This document shows positions 13,898-15,232 of a stretch of 15,232 nt of DNA, in pieces. Within the stretch, counting starts at the first letter, position 1; the number at the start of each line of letters is the position of its first letter. Location: assembly GCA_012521315.1 (NCBI GenBank), contig JAAYMP010000077.1:1-15232 (forward strand), written 5' to 3'. A program made the translations under genes and the position numbers. The notes below the pieces were generated by a model, which saw only the letters and a program-made list of their open reading frames with translations, made no database searches and was not told where the DNA came from. The stretch is from Bacillota bacterium. GTDB lineage: Bacteria > Bacillota > UBA4882 > UBA10575.

Positions 13898-15232
13898 ATG
13901 GAAGCGCAGACGCTTGGGGCCAAGGTAGGACCCGTGCGGGATTTGATCGTGGCGGCGATCTACGACCGGACCCAACAGATCGTCGATCAGGTAGTGAAGC
14001 GCCGTGGGCCGGTCCATGATTTGGACCGGAGGATCGATGATTTTGTGACCGCAAAGCTTTTCGGGTATCCACTGATGCTGGCTTTGCTTGGCGTGATTTT
14101 CTGGCTGACGATCAGCGGGGCGAATTACCCCTCACAACTCCTGGCCAAATTGCTCTTCGGATTTCAAGCTCATCTTACGGCGTTCTGCCAGTGGTTGCAC
14201 TTCCCCGCCTGGCTGCACGGGGTGCTCGTTTTGGGAATGTACCGTTGCCTGGCTTGGGTTGTCTCGGTGATGTTGCCGCCGATGGCCATCTTTTTTCCCC
14301 TCTTTACTTTTTTGGAGGATTTGGGGTATCTGCCGCGGGTGGCCTTCAACCTGGACCGGCTCTTTAAACGCGCCGGGGCGCACGGGAAACAGGTCCTGAC
14401 CATGTGCATGGGGTTTGGTTGTAATGCGGTGGGGGTGACCGCCTGCCGGATCATCGAATCACCCCGCGAACGCTTGCTTGCCATCATAACCAACAATTTC
14501 GTGCCGTGTAACGGTCGTTTTCCGTTGTTGATCACCATGGCCATGGTGTTGTTGGGCGCGTTGGCCGGAAACACCAATCCCTTCCTCGCTTCGCTCTTGG
14601 TGGCGGGGGCGGTGGTGCTGGGGATTGCGGTTACCCTGCTCGTCTCCTGGCTTTTATCACGAACCCTGCTCAAAGGGGTGCCTTCCACTTTTACCTTGGA
14701 ACTTCCGCCGTACCGGTGGCCGAAAATTGGCAGTTTATTAATCCGCGCGGTCATGGACCGTACGCTTTTTGTCTTGATGCGGGCGGTGACGGTCGCGGCG
14801 CCGGCGGGGGCGCTCATTTGGCTCATGGCCAATCTCAAGGCCGGTGGTTTAAGCATCATCGGGTACTTGGCCGGGTGGCTGCAGGGTTTCGGCCGTTTAA
14901 TCGGACTGGACGGTTACATCGTTTTGGCTTTTCTGCTCGGCCTTCCCGCCAATGAGCTTGTTATTCCCATCTTAATCATGAGTTATCTGGCGGAAGGGGT
15001 CATGCTCGAGCTGGACAGTCTAGAAGCCCTCCGCGCGCTGTTGGCAGCCAACGGCTGGACCTGGTTGACGGCTTTGAATATGATCCTCTTTTCGCTCCTT
15101 CATTTTCCATGCGGGACGACTTTATTGACGGTCCGGAAGGAAACGCAAAGCACCAAATGGACGGTGTTGGCGGCGTTCATCCCGACCGGGGTTGCCGTCC
15201 TCGTTTGTTTCTTCCTTACCCAACTGGTCAGA
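13898..15232 (+). CDS. feoB: FeoB membrane part, 3' end cut by the window
   Basis: The visible 445 residues hold the Fe(II)-transporting membrane domain of FeoB. They start with a helical segment (AIYDRTQQIVDQVVKR), then membrane helices with both Gate regions. The first Gate contains TMCMGFGCN (168-176), IIESPRERLL and NNFVPCNGRFP. The second contains LLGLPANELVIPILIMSYLA and later LLHFPCGTT. The conserved cysteines C175 and C204 are present. It is out of frame with the GTPase part: its frame is open only from 13856, 14 bases before that part's end. ATG 13898 has a poor ribosome binding site (CAGG), and TTG 13871 is an alternative; residues read upstream of the ATG still look FeoB-like. No stop occurs before 15232. 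Confidence 0.85.
   Translation, partial: MEAQTLGAKVGPVRDLIVAAIYDRTQQIVDQVVKRRGPVHDLDRRIDDFVTAKLFGYPLMLALLGVIFWLTISGANYPSQLLAKLLFGFQAHLTAFCQWLHFPAWLHGVLVLGMYRCLAWVVSVMLPPMAIFFPLFTFLEDLGYLPRVAFNLDRLFKRAGAHGKQVLTMCMGFGCNAVGVTACRIIESPRERLLAIITNNFVPCNGRFPLLITMAMVLLGALAGNTNPFLASLLVAGAVVLGIAVTLLVSWLLSRTLLKGVPSTFTLELPPYRWPKIGSLLIRAVMDRTLFVLMRAVTVAAPAGALIWLMANLKAGGLSIIGYLAGWLQGFGRLIGLDGYIVLAFLLGLPANELVIPILIMSYLAEGVMLELDSLEALRALLAANGWTWLTALNMILFSLLHFPCGTTLLTVRKETQSTKWTVLAAFIPTGVAVLVCFFLTQLVR

Overview
The window looks like chromosome of a Bacillota bacterium, perhaps a Clostridia- or Limnochordia-like lineage. Reasons: strong AGGAGG-type ribosome binding sites, two probable TTG starts, SigA-like promoters, compact rho-independent terminators, a TM1266-family hydrogenase-system regulator and a clostridial-type FeoB membrane domain. 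This placement is inference. I see no rRNA, tRNA, CRISPR array, transposase or phage gene. Most of the window is housekeeping and transport genes, with several unusual junctions.

Layout. Bases 2-706 hold the 3' end of a gene for a repetitive, beta-propeller-like protein, followed by two terminator-like hairpins. At 1143-2009 is a DUF2935 four-helix-bundle protein whose promoter and ribosome binding site lie between or in the arms of a perfect 10-bp inverted repeat. A shared terminator at 2021-2059 separates it from a minus-strand operon: a tandem-DUF1538 membrane protein (4210 to 2723) and, overlapping it by 8 bases, a protein made of two fused PII-like domains (2730 to 2059). Further minus-strand genes are speD (6321 to 5527), speE (5385 to 4528) and a possible 53-codon small ORF (4518 to 4357). 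The speD gene has a good promoter and a leader hairpin.

At 6616-6774 is a remnant on the plus strand: only the C-terminal helix-turn-helix of a Crp/Fnr-family regulator. It faces a minus-strand prephenate-dehydratase-like gene (7674 to 6787). Then come plus-strand units: a TM1266-family regulator with a structured leader and an extended tail (7936-8316); a phosphate-uptake operon with a PiT permease, a DUF47/PhoU-like partner and a YgjP-type metallopeptidase (8669-11090); a secreted protein with a copper-amine-oxidase-N-like stalk domain (11198-12505); and the ferrous iron operon feoA-feoB (12734 to the window end).

How the genes work together. SpeD and SpeE supply decarboxylated AdoMet and then spermidine. 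The Pit and DUF47 pair takes up phosphate (or metal-phosphate). FeoA and FeoB take up Fe(II). The DUF1538/double-PII pair looks like an ion transporter with its own PII-type regulatory subunit and is the best candidate here for an under-described system. The other striking feature is FeoB: its GTPase part and membrane part lie in different reading frames, and the junction follows an 11-unit, 9-bp in-frame tandem repeat.
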